From Shinella sp. WSJ-2 (GTDB taxonomy: Bacteria; Pseudomonadota; Alphaproteobacteria; Rhizobiales; Rhizobiaceae), in the NCBI RefSeq assembly GCF_003432075.1, contig NZ_QWBU01000001.1, positions 124,001 through 188,000 on the forward strand: DNA of 64,000 nucleotides, given 5' to 3'. Under the pieces are notes generated by a model. That model was not told where the DNA came from, did not search any database, and worked only from the letters and a program-made list of their open reading frames with translations. This document shows positions 1 to 12,789 of this stretch, piece by piece (position 1 is the stretch's first letter; the number at the start of each line of letters is the position of its first letter). The position numbers were made by a program, and so were the translations under genes.

Positions 1-75
1 GACATCCGGCAAGCCCTAACACGAAACGGACCGCCGTCACGCGTGGCTTTTGAAAAACCCACAGGGAAAGCCACG

Positions 76-864
76 TCAGACGACGCGCAACCCAAAACCC
101 TGCATCAGGCGCCGTGTCGAAAAGTCCGGCTTTCCCGAGGTGAAGACGGCGATGTCTTCGCCCGGTGCCAGTGTTTCCAGCGGCGGCACGAGGCGGCGGG
201 CCTGGCGGGCGATGGCTTCGGCGGGGTCGAGCCAGTCGACGGGCCACGGCGCGAGCTTGCGGAAGAGGTTCGCGACGAACGGGTAATGCGTGCAGGCGAG
301 CACGACGATATCGGTCTTGCGGCCCATCTCGTCGACGAAGCATGGAATGATTTCGGCGCGCACGGCCTCGTCGGACAGGGTTTCGCCACGGATATAGGCT
401 TCGGCCATGCGGGCGAGGTTTTCCGAACCGACGAGGCGCACGTCACATTGCGTGGCGAAGGACTGGATGAGATCGCGCGTATAGGCGCGCTTGACCGTGC
501 CGGGGGTGGCGAGCACCGAGACGAGGCCGGAGCTGGTGCGCTCGGCGGCGGGCTTGATGGCCGGCACGGTGCCGACGAATTGCATATGGGGGAATGCGGC
601 GCGCAGATCGCTACCGACGAGCGTAAAGGCCGTGTTGCAGGCGATGACGCAAATTTCCGGGTCGTGCTCGTTCAGGAGCTTTCCGAAGAGCGCGATGATA
701 TGCGCCTTCAGCGCCGGCTCTCCCCAGCCGCCATAGGGAAAGCCGGCATCGTCGGCCACGTAGGTGAAATGCCGCTCGGGCATCAGCACACGCGCCTCGC
801 GCAGCACGGTGAGACCACCAATGCCGCTGTCGAACATCAAGATAGGCTTCGGTGTCTGTTCCAT
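76..864 (-). CDS. murI: Glutamate racemase MurI
   Basis: Cytoplasmic enzyme that interconverts L- and D-glutamate and supplies D-Glu for peptidoglycan. The protein has 262 residues from this start, close to the usual size. Visible motifs are FDSGIGG at residues 11-17, the first catalytic cysteine in ACNTA (Cys76) and the second in ACTHYP (Cys191). The frame stays open upstream to 924, which would add 20 residues and overlap the stop of the methyltransferase gene. That extension is simply translation of a rhizobial intergenic palindrome at 866-910, so I chose the ATG at 864 ([14 protein letters not shown]). It lies directly downstream of the TrmJ-like gene on the same strand and is probably cotranscribed. 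Confidence 0.95.
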   Translation of the reverse strand: MEQTPKPILMFDSGIGGLTVLREARVLMPERHFTYVADDAGFPYGGWGEPALKAHIIALFGKLLNEHDPEICVIACNTAFTLVGSDLRAAFPHMQFVGTVPAIKPAAERTSSGLVSVLATPGTVKRAYTRDLIQSFATQCDVRLVGSENLARMAEAYIRGETLSDEAVRAEIIPCFVDEMGRKTDIVVLACTHYPFVANLFRKLAPWPVDWLDPAEAIARQARRLVPPLETLAPGEDIAVFTSGKPDFSTRRLMQGFGLRVV

Positions 865-865
865 C

Positions 866-910
866 ACATTTCCGGACGAAAAACCGGTTCCCACTTTTTC
901 TGGAAATGTT
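866..910. repeat. Rhizobial intergenic palindromic element
   Basis: An imperfect inverted repeat: the ends ACATTTCC and GGAAATGT pair, enclosing CCGGACGAAAAACCGG and a C/T-rich half. It has the look of the dispersed palindromes common in Rhizobiaceae genomes. It fills the gap between the trmJ-like gene and murI and, being open in the murI frame, makes a false N-terminal extension. A related composite element sits at 35314-35413. Confidence 0.6.
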
Positions 911-1744
911 TCAGTCGAGGTCACGGGGCTCTTTCGGCCGGCGGTTGCGGGTGCGGTTAGGATTGGTCACGCCACGCGGCGATTCCCGCGTGAAACGATC
1001 GAGGCAGGAAATGATGCCGCGCAGGACCTGGATCTCCGTGCCGGTGAAGGAGGGGCGCGTCAGAATAGCGCGCAGGTTCTCCACCAGTTTTGGCTTTTTT
1101 TCGGCAGGCCGGAAATAGCCGCGCGCATCGAGCGTCTCTTCCACATGGTCGAAGAGACCCTGCAACTCCTCCTTCTTGGCCGGACGCTGCGGCAGAGCGT
1201 CGAATGGTGTGTCCTCGACGGAGGCGAGACCGCTCTTCATCCACTCGTAACTCATCAGCAGAACGGCCTGGGCGAGGTTTAGCGAGGCGAAGGCAGGGTT
1301 GACCGGGAAGGTCACCAACTCGTCGGCCAGCGCGATCTCCTCATTGGTGAGGCCGGTACGCTCGCGGCCGAAGAGGATGCCGGTCTTCTCTCCTGCCCGG
1401 AAGCGGACACGCAGATCGTCCGCCGCCACGACCGGCGAGCGAACTTCCTTGTAGCCGTAGCGGTCGCGTGCCGTCGTCGCATAGACGAATTCGAGATCGG
1501 CGACGGCCTCCTCCAGCGAGGCATAGACCTTTGCCGCCTCGATGACGTGATCGGCCTTGCTGGCGGCGGAGATCGCCTTCTCGCTCGGCCAGCCGTCGCG
1601 CGGATTGACGAGGCGCAGTTCGGCCAGGCCGAAATTCGCCATAGCGCGCGCCACCATGCCGATATTTTCACCGAGTTGCGGATGAACGAGGATGATCGCC
1701 GGTCCTTCGGCGATCATCGTGCGTTCGCTGTTCGTGCCTGCCAT
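911..1744 (-). CDS. trmJ: TrmJ-like tRNA/rRNA 2'-O-methyltransferase (SPOUT family)
   Basis: SAM-dependent RNA ribose methyltransferase of the SpoU/TrmH class, probably modifying tRNA position 32 as TrmJ does. The protein has 277 residues. The conserved SPOUT knot motifs are visible: [13 protein letters not shown] near residue 27, LFGRERTGL at 124-132 and [13 protein letters not shown] at 149-161. The C-terminal 80 residues form the helical extension seen in TrmJ rather than the shorter TrmL. murI lies just downstream on the same strand. The exact target nucleotide cannot be read from sequence. Confidence 0.88.
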   Translation of the reverse strand: MAGTNSERTMIAEGPAIILVHPQLGENIGMVARAMANFGLAELRLVNPRDGWPSEKAISAASKADHVIEAAKVYASLEEAVADLEFVYATTARDRYGYKEVRSPVVAADDLRVRFRAGEKTGILFGRERTGLTNEEIALADELVTFPVNPAFASLNLAQAVLLMSYEWMKSGLASVEDTPFDALPQRPAKKEELQGLFDHVEETLDARGYFRPAEKKPKLVENLRAILTRPSFTGTEIQVLRGIISCLDRFTRESPRGVTNPNRTRNRRPKEPRDLD

Positions 1745-1811
1745 GCCAAATTTTCCCTAGAAAGTTGGCGCCTCACTGGCATAAACGGCCGGAAATGAAA
1801 AGCATCCGCTG

Positions 1812-2387
1812 CTATTCGTCGCTTTCGGGCTTTTCCGCATTGCCGCCATTGGCGCCGGCTTCGGCGATCTCGACCATTTCCTTCTTTAGGGACGCGCCCT
1901 CCTCGAAGCTCGGGCGCTCGATATCATCGATGACGGCATGGCCGTCCTCTTCCATCACCTTGAAGACCAGCGTCTCCGGCTTCCAGTCGGGCGCGCGCTC
2001 GCCGAAACAATGGCTGTTATCGAAGGTTACGGTCACGTCTTCAGCGCCATTGGCCGGCTGGCCCTCGGTGGTCTTCACATCCTTCAGCGCGCAGCCATCC
2101 TGGCCGCCGATAATCGGGTCGTAGTCGAAGGGCGAGCCGCCATCGTCATAGGCGGGGAATTTCGCCGCCGCACGGTATTTCGTGACGAAATCCTTGCTGT
2201 AGAGGCGCTTCAAAAAATCTTCGCTGAAGTAATCGACATAGTCAGGCGGCGTATCGCTGTCGGTGCCCATGTCCTGCCAGTTGTTGGTCGCCGCCGACAT
2301 GATCTCCGCCACAGGCGCCTTGAAATCGGCGGCGTGCGCGGCAATGGGAAAGAGGACGGCGAGCGCCACGAGACCGAAACGCGACAT
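1812..2387 (-). CDS. Exported protein of unknown function
   Basis: I do not recognise the family. The start at 2387 is chosen because GGAG lies six bases upstream and it gives a clean Sec signal peptide (MSRFGLVALAVLFPIAAHA, 19 residues, then A-D-F). The mature part is about 172 residues, acidic, with two cysteines (in DGCAL and SHCFG) that could form a disulfide, and a charged Glu/Ala-rich tail. The frame is open upstream to 2459, but that part has no ribosome-binding site. It may be a periplasmic protein of the DUF3828 type; this is only a resemblance. It is transcribed divergently from icd. Confidence 0.75.
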   Translation of the reverse strand: MSRFGLVALAVLFPIAAHAADFKAPVAEIMSAATNNWQDMGTDSDTPPDYVDYFSEDFLKRLYSKDFVTKYRAAAKFPAYDDGGSPFDYDPIIGGQDGCALKDVKTTEGQPANGAEDVTVTFDNSHCFGERAPDWKPETLVFKVMEEDGHAVIDDIERPSFEEGASLKKEMVEIAEAGANGGNAEKPESDE

Positions 2388-2510
2388 GATATTCTCCATT
2401 GGATGGCGGCACCCGGACGGGCCCCGCGAGCGAACCTTCCTGAAACGGAATTTGGGCAAAAGTTATTCCGCATCGCAACGAAAATAAACCGCCTCATTCC
2501 TTCGTTGGCT

Positions 2511-2538
2511 TTGCCTTCCGGGTCTCGGATGCTATAGG
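2511..2538 (+). promoter_or_regulatory. Candidate icd promoter
   Basis: TTGCCT at 2511-2516 and TATAGG at 2533-2538 are separated by 16 bases and lie 64 bases before the icd ATG. This fits a housekeeping sigma-factor promoter. It is assigned by eye only. Confidence 0.35.
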
Positions 2539-2601
2539 GCCAATCGGTTCTTTAAAGTCCACGATCCGGGGCGTTCCGCCCCTACAAGCACGAGGCTCCC
2601 C

Positions 2602-3816
2602 ATGGCAAAGATCAAGGTCGCCAACCCCGTCGTCGAGCTCGACGGCGACGAGATGACGCGCATCATCTGGCAGTTCATCAAGGACAAGCTGATCCACCCC
2701 TACCTGGACATCGACCTTGAATACTACGATCTCGGCATGGAGAACCGCGACGCCACCGACGACCAGGTGACGATCGACGCCGCCAACGCCATCAAGAAGC
2801 ACGGCGTCGGCGTCAAGTGCGCCACGATCACGCCGGACGAGGCCCGCGTCGAGGAATTCAAGCTGAAGAAGATGTGGAAGTCGCCGAACGGCACGATCCG
2901 CAACATTCTCGGCGGCGTCATCTTCCGCGAGCCGATCATCTGCAAGAACGTGCCGCGCCTCGTTCCCGGCTGGACCAAGCCGATCATCGTCGGCCGCCAC
3001 GCCTTCGGCGACCAGTACCGCGCCACCGACTTCAAGTTCCCCGGCAAGGGCAAGCTGACGATGAAGTTCGTCGGCGAAGACGGCAAGGAAATCGAATACG
3101 ACGTGTTCGATGCGCCCTCCGCCGGTGTCGCCATGGGCATGTACAACCTCGACGATTCGATCACCGAATTCGCCCGCGCCTCGTTCAACTACGGCATCCA
3201 GCGCAAGGTACCGGTGTACCTCTCGACCAAGAACACCATCCTCAAGGTCTATGACGGCCGCTTCAAGGATATCTTCCAGCAGGTCTTCGACGCCGAATTC
3301 GCCGACAAGTTCAAGGAACTGAAGATCTGGTACGAACACCGCCTGATCGACGACATGGTCGCCTCGGCGCTCAAGTGGTCCGGTGGTTACGTCTGGGCCT
3401 GCAAGAACTATGACGGCGACGTCCAGTCCGACATCGTGGCCCAGGGCTTTGGCTCGCTCGGCTTGATGACCTCGGTTCTGATGACGCCTGATGGCAAGAC
3501 CGTCGAAGCCGAGGCCGCGCACGGCACGGTGACGCGTCACTACCGCCAGCACCAGAAGGGCGAGGAAACCTCGACCAACTCGATCGCCTCGATCTTCGCC
3601 TGGACCCGTGGCCTCGCCCACCGCGCCAAGCTGGACGGCAATGCGGAGCTCGCCAAGTTCTCCGAAACGCTGGAACGCGTCTGCGTCGACACCGTCGAAT
3701 CGGGCTTCATGACCAAGGACCTCGCGCTCCTCATCGGTCCCGACCAGCCGTGGCTCTCCACGACGGGCTTCCTCGACAAGATCGACGAGAACCTGCGCAA
3801 GGCCATGGCGGCCTGA
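2602..3816 (+). CDS. icd: NADP-dependent isocitrate dehydrogenase
   Basis: TCA-cycle enzyme that oxidatively decarboxylates isocitrate to 2-oxoglutarate with NADP+. At 404 residues it is the eukaryote-like homodimeric type usual in rhizobia, not the longer monomeric form. Visible signatures are [14 protein letters not shown] at residues 10-23, the isocitrate-binding loop [13 protein letters not shown] at 93-105, and [16 protein letters not shown] near residue 310, which contacts NADP. The ATG follows a purine-rich stretch (GAGGCTCCCC), and a strong hairpin terminator lies immediately after the stop. It is monocistronic. Confidence 0.97.
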   Translation: MAKIKVANPVVELDGDEMTRIIWQFIKDKLIHPYLDIDLEYYDLGMENRDATDDQVTIDAANAIKKHGVGVKCATITPDEARVEEFKLKKMWKSPNGTIRNILGGVIFREPIICKNVPRLVPGWTKPIIVGRHAFGDQYRATDFKFPGKGKLTMKFVGEDGKEIEYDVFDAPSAGVAMGMYNLDDSITEFARASFNYGIQRKVPVYLSTKNTILKVYDGRFKDIFQQVFDAEFADKFKELKIWYEHRLIDDMVASALKWSGGYVWACKNYDGDVQSDIVAQGFGSLGLMTSVLMTPDGKTVEAEAAHGTVTRHYRQHQKGEETSTNSIASIFAWTRGLAHRAKLDGNAELAKFSETLERVCVDTVESGFMTKDLALLIGPDQPWLSTTGFLDKIDENLRKAMAA

Positions 3817-3832
3817 GCCTTAAAACACCGAG

Positions 3833-3864
3833 AAAGCCCGGCCATCGCGCCGGGCTTTTTCTTT
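3833..3864 (+). terminator. Rho-independent terminator of icd
   Basis: A perfect 9-bp stem, AAAGCCCGG at 3833-3841 and CCGGGCTTT at 3850-3858, has an 8-base loop and runs into a T tract (TTTTTCTTTT). It begins 16 bases after the icd stop. Confidence 0.9.
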
Positions 3865-3927
3865 TGGGCAGGCTTGCGACCGCCCCGCCGCGCTCTATTC
3901 TCCCCCTCGCCATTCGAGGAGGACACC

Positions 3928-4566
3928 ATGGCCGACGAGCTCGTTTTCTACAGCAACCCGATGTCGCGCGGGCGCATCGCCCGTTGGATGCTGGAGGAGG
4001 TCGGCGCGCCCTACCGCACCGAATGGCTGACCTATGAAGGCTCGATGAAGGCGCCGGATTATCTCGCGGTCAACCCAATGGGCAAGGTCCCGGCCATCCG
4101 CCACGGCAAGGTGGTCGTGACCGAAGCCGCCGCCATCTGCGCCTATATGGCCGACGCCTTCCCCGAAGCCGGACTTGCCCCGCCCATAAGCCAGCGCGCG
4201 GACTACTACCGCTGGATGTTCTTCGCCGCCGGCCCGGTGGAAATGGCGGTCTCGCTCAAGGCCTTCGGGCTGAGCGTGCCCAAGGAGCGTGAGCGCAGCA
4301 TCGGCTGCGGCAGCTACGAATCGGTGCTGAACGCGCTGTCCTATGCCGTCAGCCGCACACCCTATATCACGGGTGATACCTTTACCGCCGCCGATGTCTA
4401 TGTCGGCTCGCATATCAGCTGGGGCCTGCAATTCGGTTCGCTGGAGGCCCGGCCGGAATATCAGGCCTATTGGGACCGCCTGAAGGATCGCCCCGCCTAT
4501 CTGAAGGCCAAGGCGATCGACGACGAGGAGATGCATCGCCAGCTTGCGGCGATGAAAGCCAGTTAG
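3928..4566 (+). CDS. Glutathione S-transferase family protein
   Basis: Cytosolic GST-fold protein of 212 residues. The N-terminal thioredoxin-like domain (about 3-80) shows YSNPMSRGRIARWMLEE, with Ser10 and Ser13 near the expected catalytic position, then GKVPAI with the cis-proline and TEAAAI, which contacts glutathione. The C-terminal helical domain covers about 90-205 and contains TAADVYVG, the N-capping box region. The start is at 3928 because CGAGGAGG lies just upstream; an in-frame start at 3874 lacks one. The substrate is unknown. It follows icd after a terminator, so it is probably a separate unit. Confidence 0.88.
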   Translation: MADELVFYSNPMSRGRIARWMLEEVGAPYRTEWLTYEGSMKAPDYLAVNPMGKVPAIRHGKVVVTEAAAICAYMADAFPEAGLAPPISQRADYYRWMFFAAGPVEMAVSLKAFGLSVPKERERSIGCGSYESVLNALSYAVSRTPYITGDTFTAADVYVGSHISWGLQFGSLEARPEYQAYWDRLKDRPAYLKAKAIDDEEMHRQLAAMKAS

Positions 4567-4596
4567 GAAGGTGCAACTGCTTCTCCAGCTCTCCTT

Positions 4597-4627
4597 CGTC
4601 ATCCTCGGATCAAGCCCGAGGATGACG
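4597..4627. repeat. Palindromic intergenic repeat, single copy
   Basis: A perfect 12-bp inverted repeat, CGTCATCCTCGG at 4597-4608 and CCGAGGATGACG at 4616-4627, has a 7-base loop. The same sequence type occurs twice, in opposite orientations, at 13801-13883. It lies between two convergent genes, the GST and the AraC regulator, and has no T tract, so I call it a dispersed repeat rather than a terminator. Confidence 0.75.
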
Positions 4628-4687
4628 TCGATGGGGATGACGAGCCGAGACAAGCGGCGTCACGGCTCCCAATGCTCTACCTCGAGC

Positions 4688-5560
4688 TCAGGCCTCGGCC
4701 TTCCTTGCCGGCTGCAAGGGCAGGCAGATTTCCGTGATCAGCTCGTTCGGTGGCACGTCGCGCGGATTGTTGAGATAGGCCTCGAGCATCACCTCGTCGC
4801 GGATCGAGCGGCCGGAGGCCGGCAGCCAGGTGGCGTAGAGCCAGCGATAGGCCGCCCCCATATCGGCATAGGGACCCTTGTGGCGCAGCACGGCGTAGTC
4901 ACCACCAGCCAGCATGCGGCGTTCGAGCGGCGCGTCCGCCGGGACATCCGCATTCGCCGTCACGCAGGCATAGGAGCGGAGCTTGTCCTCTGGCACGAAA
5001 TCGGGATCATCGAGGAAGAGGCCGATCATGCGCATGTCGGGCGTGAAAATGTTGCGGGAATACAAGGCGCCGTAAAGCGCCTCGAAGGCTTTGCCGATGC
5101 CCATATAGGACCCTGTATGGGGAACCGAGAGCAGCGTCTGCTCGGGAATGGTGCGAATAACGATATCGTACATGCGGAACGTTTCCTTGCCGTGTTCGGG
5201 TTCGAAAGCGCGATGGGGGCCATTCCTGCGGTAGCGCGCCGGCGGCATGCCATAGGCCGCTGCGAAGGCTCGCGTGAATGATTGCAGGTTGGGATAACCC
5301 CAGCGCGCGGCGATGTCCCGGACCGAGCGGTCGCTTCTCACCAGATCGCCCGCCGCGCGGTGCAGCCTGAGCCGCCGGACGGTCATCGCCAGCGTCTCGT
5401 TGTGCACTGCCCGATAGACACGATGCCAGTGATGGGCGGAAAGACAGGCGATATCCGAGAGCCGGTCGAGGTCGAGATCCTCGTCCAGATGCTCGTAAAT
5501 ATAGGCGGAGACGCGCAGCAGACGCTTCTCGTAGGCGGCCCATATCTCATTCTCGCTCAT
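4688..5560 (-). CDS. AraC-family regulator with GyrI-like effector domain
   Basis: Predicted transcription factor of 290 residues. The AraC-type double helix-turn-helix is N-terminal (about residues 8-110), with LSDIACLSAHHWHRVYR as the first HTH and VRDIAARWGYPNLQSFTRAF plus MPPARYR as the second. Residues about 130-288 form a GyrI-like/SOUL ligand-binding fold starting at YDIVIRTIPEQTLLSV. This layout matches Rob and SoxS/Rob-like regulators that sense small hydrophobic ligands. I start at 5560 (MSENEIW), preceded by AAAGGAAA, rather than at 5587. No obvious target gene is adjacent. Confidence 0.9.
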   Translation of the reverse strand: MSENEIWAAYEKRLLRVSAYIYEHLDEDLDLDRLSDIACLSAHHWHRVYRAVHNETLAMTVRRLRLHRAAGDLVRSDRSVRDIAARWGYPNLQSFTRAFAAAYGMPPARYRRNGPHRAFEPEHGKETFRMYDIVIRTIPEQTLLSVPHTGSYMGIGKAFEALYGALYSRNIFTPDMRMIGLFLDDPDFVPEDKLRSYACVTANADVPADAPLERRMLAGGDYAVLRHKGPYADMGAAYRWLYATWLPASGRSIRDEVMLEAYLNNPRDVPPNELITEICLPLQPARKAEA

Positions 5561-5948
5561 GCCGTTTCCTTTCTCGTCGGGACGCATTCAAACAAGCACG
5601 GAGCGATTTCACAAATCCTGCGCTTCTGCGTATTCCACCATTTCGACAGGCTCGAGATCGGGCAATTGCATCAGCGAGGGAATAGGCATGAGATAGCTGC
5701 GCCGACCTCTCCGCCCGACAGCCTTTCGAGGCGTCCATGGCCGACACCCAAAGCTCGCTACCCTTTTCGCGGAGCTACGGTGCCGAGCGTTTGCGATCCG
5801 GCGCACTTCCGGGATGGACGGTAGCGATGTGGTGCTGCCGATCTCCGTGGCCATCGCTATTGCCTACGGCGTCTCCCGGATCGCAGTCTTTGCACCGCAA
5901 TCATACCCATTGCACCGACATGCCTCTAATGGGTTACACCGCCACTAG
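5561..5948. other. Intergenic stretch, no intact gene seen
   Basis: Several frames stay open for 60-90 codons on both strands here, but none has a recognisable domain or ribosome-binding site. Because a decayed STAS remnant follows directly at 5949, part of this stretch may be further degraded sequence of the same lost gene. Confidence 0.4.
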
Positions 5949-6110
5949 ATTCGTCGAAGGGTGGTTGCGCAAAGCTATCGGTTCGGTGCCAAGCTCCACA
6001 TTGCCGGCCTGAAATCGGATATGCACCGTCTTCTGGAAGTGCACGGCCTGCGCGATCACGTCATCCTCACCAGCGCGTGGGGAATGCGCGAACATATTGC
6101 TGACACCTAG
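5949..6110 (+). pseudogene. Decayed C-terminal STAS-domain fragment (SulP transporter type)
   Basis: One frame ending at the TAG at 6108-6110 reads RFGAKLHIAGLKSDMHRLLE followed by VHGLRDHVILTSAWGMREH. This strongly resembles the end of the STAS domain of SulP anion permeases (beta-strand, then the helix of the H/L-RxLLExxGL type). Upstream, TRFVEGWLRKA lies in another frame and would join it after a one- or two-base shift near 5976, as expected for a frameshifted relic. No membrane part of a transporter remains. The TAG overlaps the stop codon of the convergent diguanylate cyclase gene. The family assignment is by eye and tentative. Confidence 0.45.
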
Positions 6111-7339
6111 CCGGCGAACGCGACCCCGTTGGGATGGGCAGCGGGCTTGAACATGCGCCCCGCAAAACCGGACAGCATGGCGGCAGGGGCCGCCCGCATG
6201 ACGCGGTTGCGTCCGGCCTCCTTCGCGGCATAGAGCGCACCGTCGGCGGCCGAATGCAGACGGTCGAAATCCGTGCCGAAGGTCGCGACGTCAGCAAGGC
6301 CGATGCTGACGGAGACGCCGATCTCACGCCCTTCGCTCAGGACAGTGAGCGCCGCAACCTCCTGCCGCAGCCGTTCGGCGAAAAGCTCCGCCCGCGAAAT
6401 GTTGTGCCGGGGCGCAAAAAGCGCGAACTCCTCCCCGCCGAAGCGGCAGAACAACATGCCCTCCTCCAGCGAGGCCGAGATGCGCGCGGCGAAGCACTTC
6501 AGAACCGTATCGCCCGCCACATGACCATGCGTGTCGTTGATCGCCTTAAAGCGGTCGAGGTCGAAGATCATCAACGTACCGTCGTTGCCGCCGGCAAGAT
6601 GGAAACGCGTATCCTCGAAGAACGAGCCGCGATTGGCGATGCCCGTCAGCGCGTCGGTGCGCGACGCCTGCCGATAGAGCGCCTCGCCGCGCTCCTTGAT
6701 GAGAACGAGCATGGCGATGGCGGCGAGGATCGTATGGGCGAAGAGCTCCAGCGAAAACAGCGCAAACCAGGCGGAATGCGCAGTGCCATTGCCGAGCGGA
6801 GCTGGCGAGACGATGGCCATCGGGATGCGCAGCGAATAAATGATGCCATGCGACAGGAAAAAGATGGCGGACATGGTGCGGCTTGGCAGTCGTTGGCCGC
6901 CACGCCCGCGCCAGAGATCCAGACCGATCCACACGGAATAGGCCGTGATGATCACCGAGGAGAGAATGATGCGGTTGTTCACGTTCTCGGTGATCGCAGG
7001 CACGAAGAGATAACCAAGGCTCCACAGCACCGGCCCCGCCGCCACGACCATCATATAGACCGGGCGCCGCTCGAAGACGCGAAAGCCGGCCCACATTAGG
7101 GCATAGCCCAATGCGGTGAGCATGTTGGCAGCGCCGACTGTCAGCAGGGGATAGCCTATGGGACGCATCGCATAGAGCAACGTGCAGGCGGAGCCGACCC
7201 ACATGGCCAGGCACCAGTAGCCCGCCGCCGCATGGCGCCTGTCGGTCAGCCAGACCTGCAACATGAAAATTCCGACGACCATGGTCGACAGAAAGGTACA
7301 GATCATCAAGGTTGAAATACTGATGATATCTTCAGTCAA
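6107..7339 (-). CDS. Membrane-bound diguanylate cyclase (GGDEF protein)
   Basis: Predicted to make c-di-GMP from two GTP. About six hydrophobic helices span the first 215 residues, giving an integral-membrane sensor of unknown ligand. A GGDEF domain follows, beginning RTDALTGIANRGSFF, with IFDLDRFKAINDTHGH for Mg2+ and GTP binding and an intact GGEEF signature in CRFGGEEFALF. No RxxD inhibitory site precedes it. The frame is open from an ATG at 7393 (428 residues), but TTG at 7339 has GGAG eight bases upstream and starts the protein just before the first membrane helix (LTEDIISISTL), giving 410 residues; I prefer it without certainty. Confidence 0.85.
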   Translation of the reverse strand: MTEDIISISTLMICTFLSTMVVGIFMLQVWLTDRRHAAAGYWCLAMWVGSACTLLYAMRPIGYPLLTVGAANMLTALGYALMWAGFRVFERRPVYMMVVAAGPVLWSLGYLFVPAITENVNNRIILSSVIITAYSVWIGLDLWRGRGGQRLPSRTMSAIFFLSHGIIYSLRIPMAIVSPAPLGNGTAHSAWFALFSLELFAHTILAAIAMLVLIKERGEALYRQASRTDALTGIANRGSFFEDTRFHLAGGNDGTLMIFDLDRFKAINDTHGHVAGDTVLKCFAARISASLEEGMLFCRFGGEEFALFAPRHNISRAELFAERLRQEVAALTVLSEGREIGVSVSIGLADVATFGTDFDRLHSAADGALYAAKEAGRNRVMRAAPAAMLSGFAGRMFKPAAHPNGVAFAG

Positions 7340-7389
7340 AACACGCTCTCCGCACGACGAAGATGCTAGGCGCAAAGCTTGAAGACTTC

Positions 7390-7421
7390 GCAAACAAAAC
7401 GGCGGGCCAGAAGCCCGCCGT
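7390..7421 (-). terminator. Rho-independent terminator of alaS
   Basis: On the minus strand, ACGGCGGGC pairs with GCCCGCCGT (7413-7421 with 7399-7407) over a 5-base loop, followed by TTTTGTTT. It lies 28 bases after the alaS stop. Confidence 0.88.
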
Positions 7422-7449
7422 CATAGCGATACAGGATGTTTATGCTGGA

Positions 7450-10110
<2,661 letters not shown>

Positions 10111-10474
10111 ATCGCGTCCTTCATCTTGCCATTGTCTGCGCTCCAAGCCGGGCGCACCATCCACCAAAGTCATGTTCAGCAGACGCGAAACCGCTCCGCC
10201 GGCCGGAGTGCCCGCCGGAGGCCCCTAAAAGGCCACCATCCGCGAATTCCGTCGAAACTACACGCACCTGCCGCCATTCCCGGGGAAAGGCCGAAAACGC
10301 GGGCGCGCGCGAGAACTGAAGGCTTTTATCGCCCGCCCCCGCCCCTGTCCAGACATCAAAAAACCGGCCTTTCGCGAAGAAGAGGCCGGTTTTCCACGTT
10401 TTCATTACGCGCATGCCGCATTCACGAAACCGCGGCACGCATTTGCGACAGCCGGGTCAGCCGCCGCGGCGCGA
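10111..10474. other. recA-alaS intergenic region
   Basis: It holds the recA terminator (10357-10393) and, beyond it, the leader of alaS. A 105-codon minus-strand frame at 10121-10438 runs straight through the terminator and has no family resemblance, so I do not call a gene. Confidence 0.6.
10357..10393 (-). terminator. Rho-independent terminator of recA
   Basis: On the minus strand AAAACCGGCCT (10393-10383) pairs with AGGCCGGTTTT (10370-10360), with a 12-base loop, and runs into TTTTTTG. It is about 80 bases past the recA stop. Confidence 0.9.
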
Positions 10475-11560
<1,086 letters not shown>

Positions 11561-11628
11561 TTGGTCCACCTTTAGGTTATTGAAGCAAGACAGGCAACGA
11601 AGCCGTCGATGAACCGTATGTACACATT

Positions 11629-11645
11629 TTGTTCTCATTTTGCAA
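11629..11645 (-). promoter_or_regulatory. SOS (LexA) box of recA, TTG-N11-CAA
   Basis: TTG at 11629-11631 and CAA at 11643-11645 are exactly 11 bases apart, and GTTC is embedded in the left half. TTG-N11-CAA is the operator described for rhizobial recA genes. It lies 69-85 bases upstream of the recA ATG, where a LexA operator would overlap the promoter. Being palindromic, it has no intrinsic strand; I assign it to recA because that gene is nearest. Confidence 0.8.
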
Positions 11646-11795
11646 GATGCATTCATCCATTTGAATGATTTCGTGAATCGGGGGCGTGTTCTATTTTCGT
11701 TTCAAGTGGATAAGACCGACGCAGGAAAAGGAACAAACCGGTACTCGATGGAGCGCTACCCCAGCGAATCGGCCTGCCGGATGTGAAGGAAGACG

Positions 11796-12743
11796 ATGAC
11801 GGACAAAACGATTCTGGTGATGGGCGGCGCCCACGTGGACAGGCGCGGACGCATTGACGGCGAGACGGCGCCCGGGGCGAGCAATCCCGGCAGCTGGTTC
11901 GTGGAGGCGGGCGGCGGTGCGTTCAATGCAGCGCGCAATCTAGCCCGGCTCGGCCATGCTGTGCGGCTCATCTCGCCGCGCGGCGGTGACGCGGATGGCG
12001 ATATCGTGTCGGCGGCCGCTGAGGCCGCAGGCGTCGAAGACACGCCCTTCGTCTTCCTCGATCGGTCAACGCCGAGCTATACGGCCATCATCGAACGGGA
12101 CGGCAACCTCGTCATCGCGCTAGCCGATATGGAGCTCTACAGGCTGTTTTCGCCGCGCCGGCTGCAGCAGCGCGCCGTGCGCGAGGCGATGGCGGCTGCG
12201 GGACTGATCCTGACGGACGCCAACCTGCCTGCCGACACGCTCTCTAAGATGTCCGAGATTACCAAAGCCGCCAACGTACCGCTCGCCGGTATCGCCATTT
12301 CGCCGGCCAAGGTGGTGCGCTTCCGCGAAAGCCTCGATACCCTCGCCTTGCTTTTCATGAACGAGGCGGAAGCACGCGCCCTGACGGGAGAGGAAGCGCA
12401 AAACCCGACCGACTGGCCAAAGATCCTGCGCGCCGTCGGCCTTTCCGCCGGTGTCGTAACGCGCGGCGGATGCGGCGTGATCGCCTTCGATAAAACGCAG
12501 GCAGTATCGGTCGTTCCGCCAGCAATTCCTGAACTCGGCGATGTCACGGGTGCGGGCGATTCGCTCGCCTCCGGCTTTCTCAACGCCGTGCGCGCCGGCA
12601 AAGGTATCACGGAGGCCCTTCGCCACGGTGTGGCGGCGGCGACCATCACCGTGCGCTCACCGTTCGCCGTCGCCGAAGAAATGTCGCAGGCGGCGCTTGC
12701 CGCCGCACTTTCGCTTGTGCCGCAGGCCGAAATCCTGTCATGA
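11796..12743 (+). CDS. psuK: PfkB-family kinase, probable pseudouridine kinase
   Basis: Ribokinase-fold sugar kinase of 315 residues. Signatures are the N-terminal GGAHVDRRG, the substrate-binding glycine stretch AGGGAFNAARNLARLG at about 38-53, and the C-terminal anion hole with the catalytic aspartate, DVTGAGDSLASGF at about 249-261. The next gene encodes pseudouridine-5'-phosphate glycosidase on the same strand after 46 bases, so the most likely substrate is pseudouridine, phosphorylated for breakdown to uracil and ribose 5-phosphate. The substrate is inferred from this neighbour, not from residues. AAGGAAG precedes the ATG. Confidence 0.85.
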   Translation: MTDKTILVMGGAHVDRRGRIDGETAPGASNPGSWFVEAGGGAFNAARNLARLGHAVRLISPRGGDADGDIVSAAAEAAGVEDTPFVFLDRSTPSYTAIIERDGNLVIALADMELYRLFSPRRLQQRAVREAMAAAGLILTDANLPADTLSKMSEITKAANVPLAGIAISPAKVVRFRESLDTLALLFMNEAEARALTGEEAQNPTDWPKILRAVGLSAGVVTRGGCGVIAFDKTQAVSVVPPAIPELGDVTGAGDSLASGFLNAVRAGKGITEALRHGVAAATITVRSPFAVAEEMSQAALAAALSLVPQAEILS

Positions 12744-12789
12744 GACTTTTTTGCCCAAATTTCCTCCCAGGATTTTGTAAGGACATCGC

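Noticed and set aside
10121-10438. A 105-codon minus-strand frame between recA and alaS
   Set aside because: It passes through the recA terminator hairpin and has no ribosome-binding site or domain.
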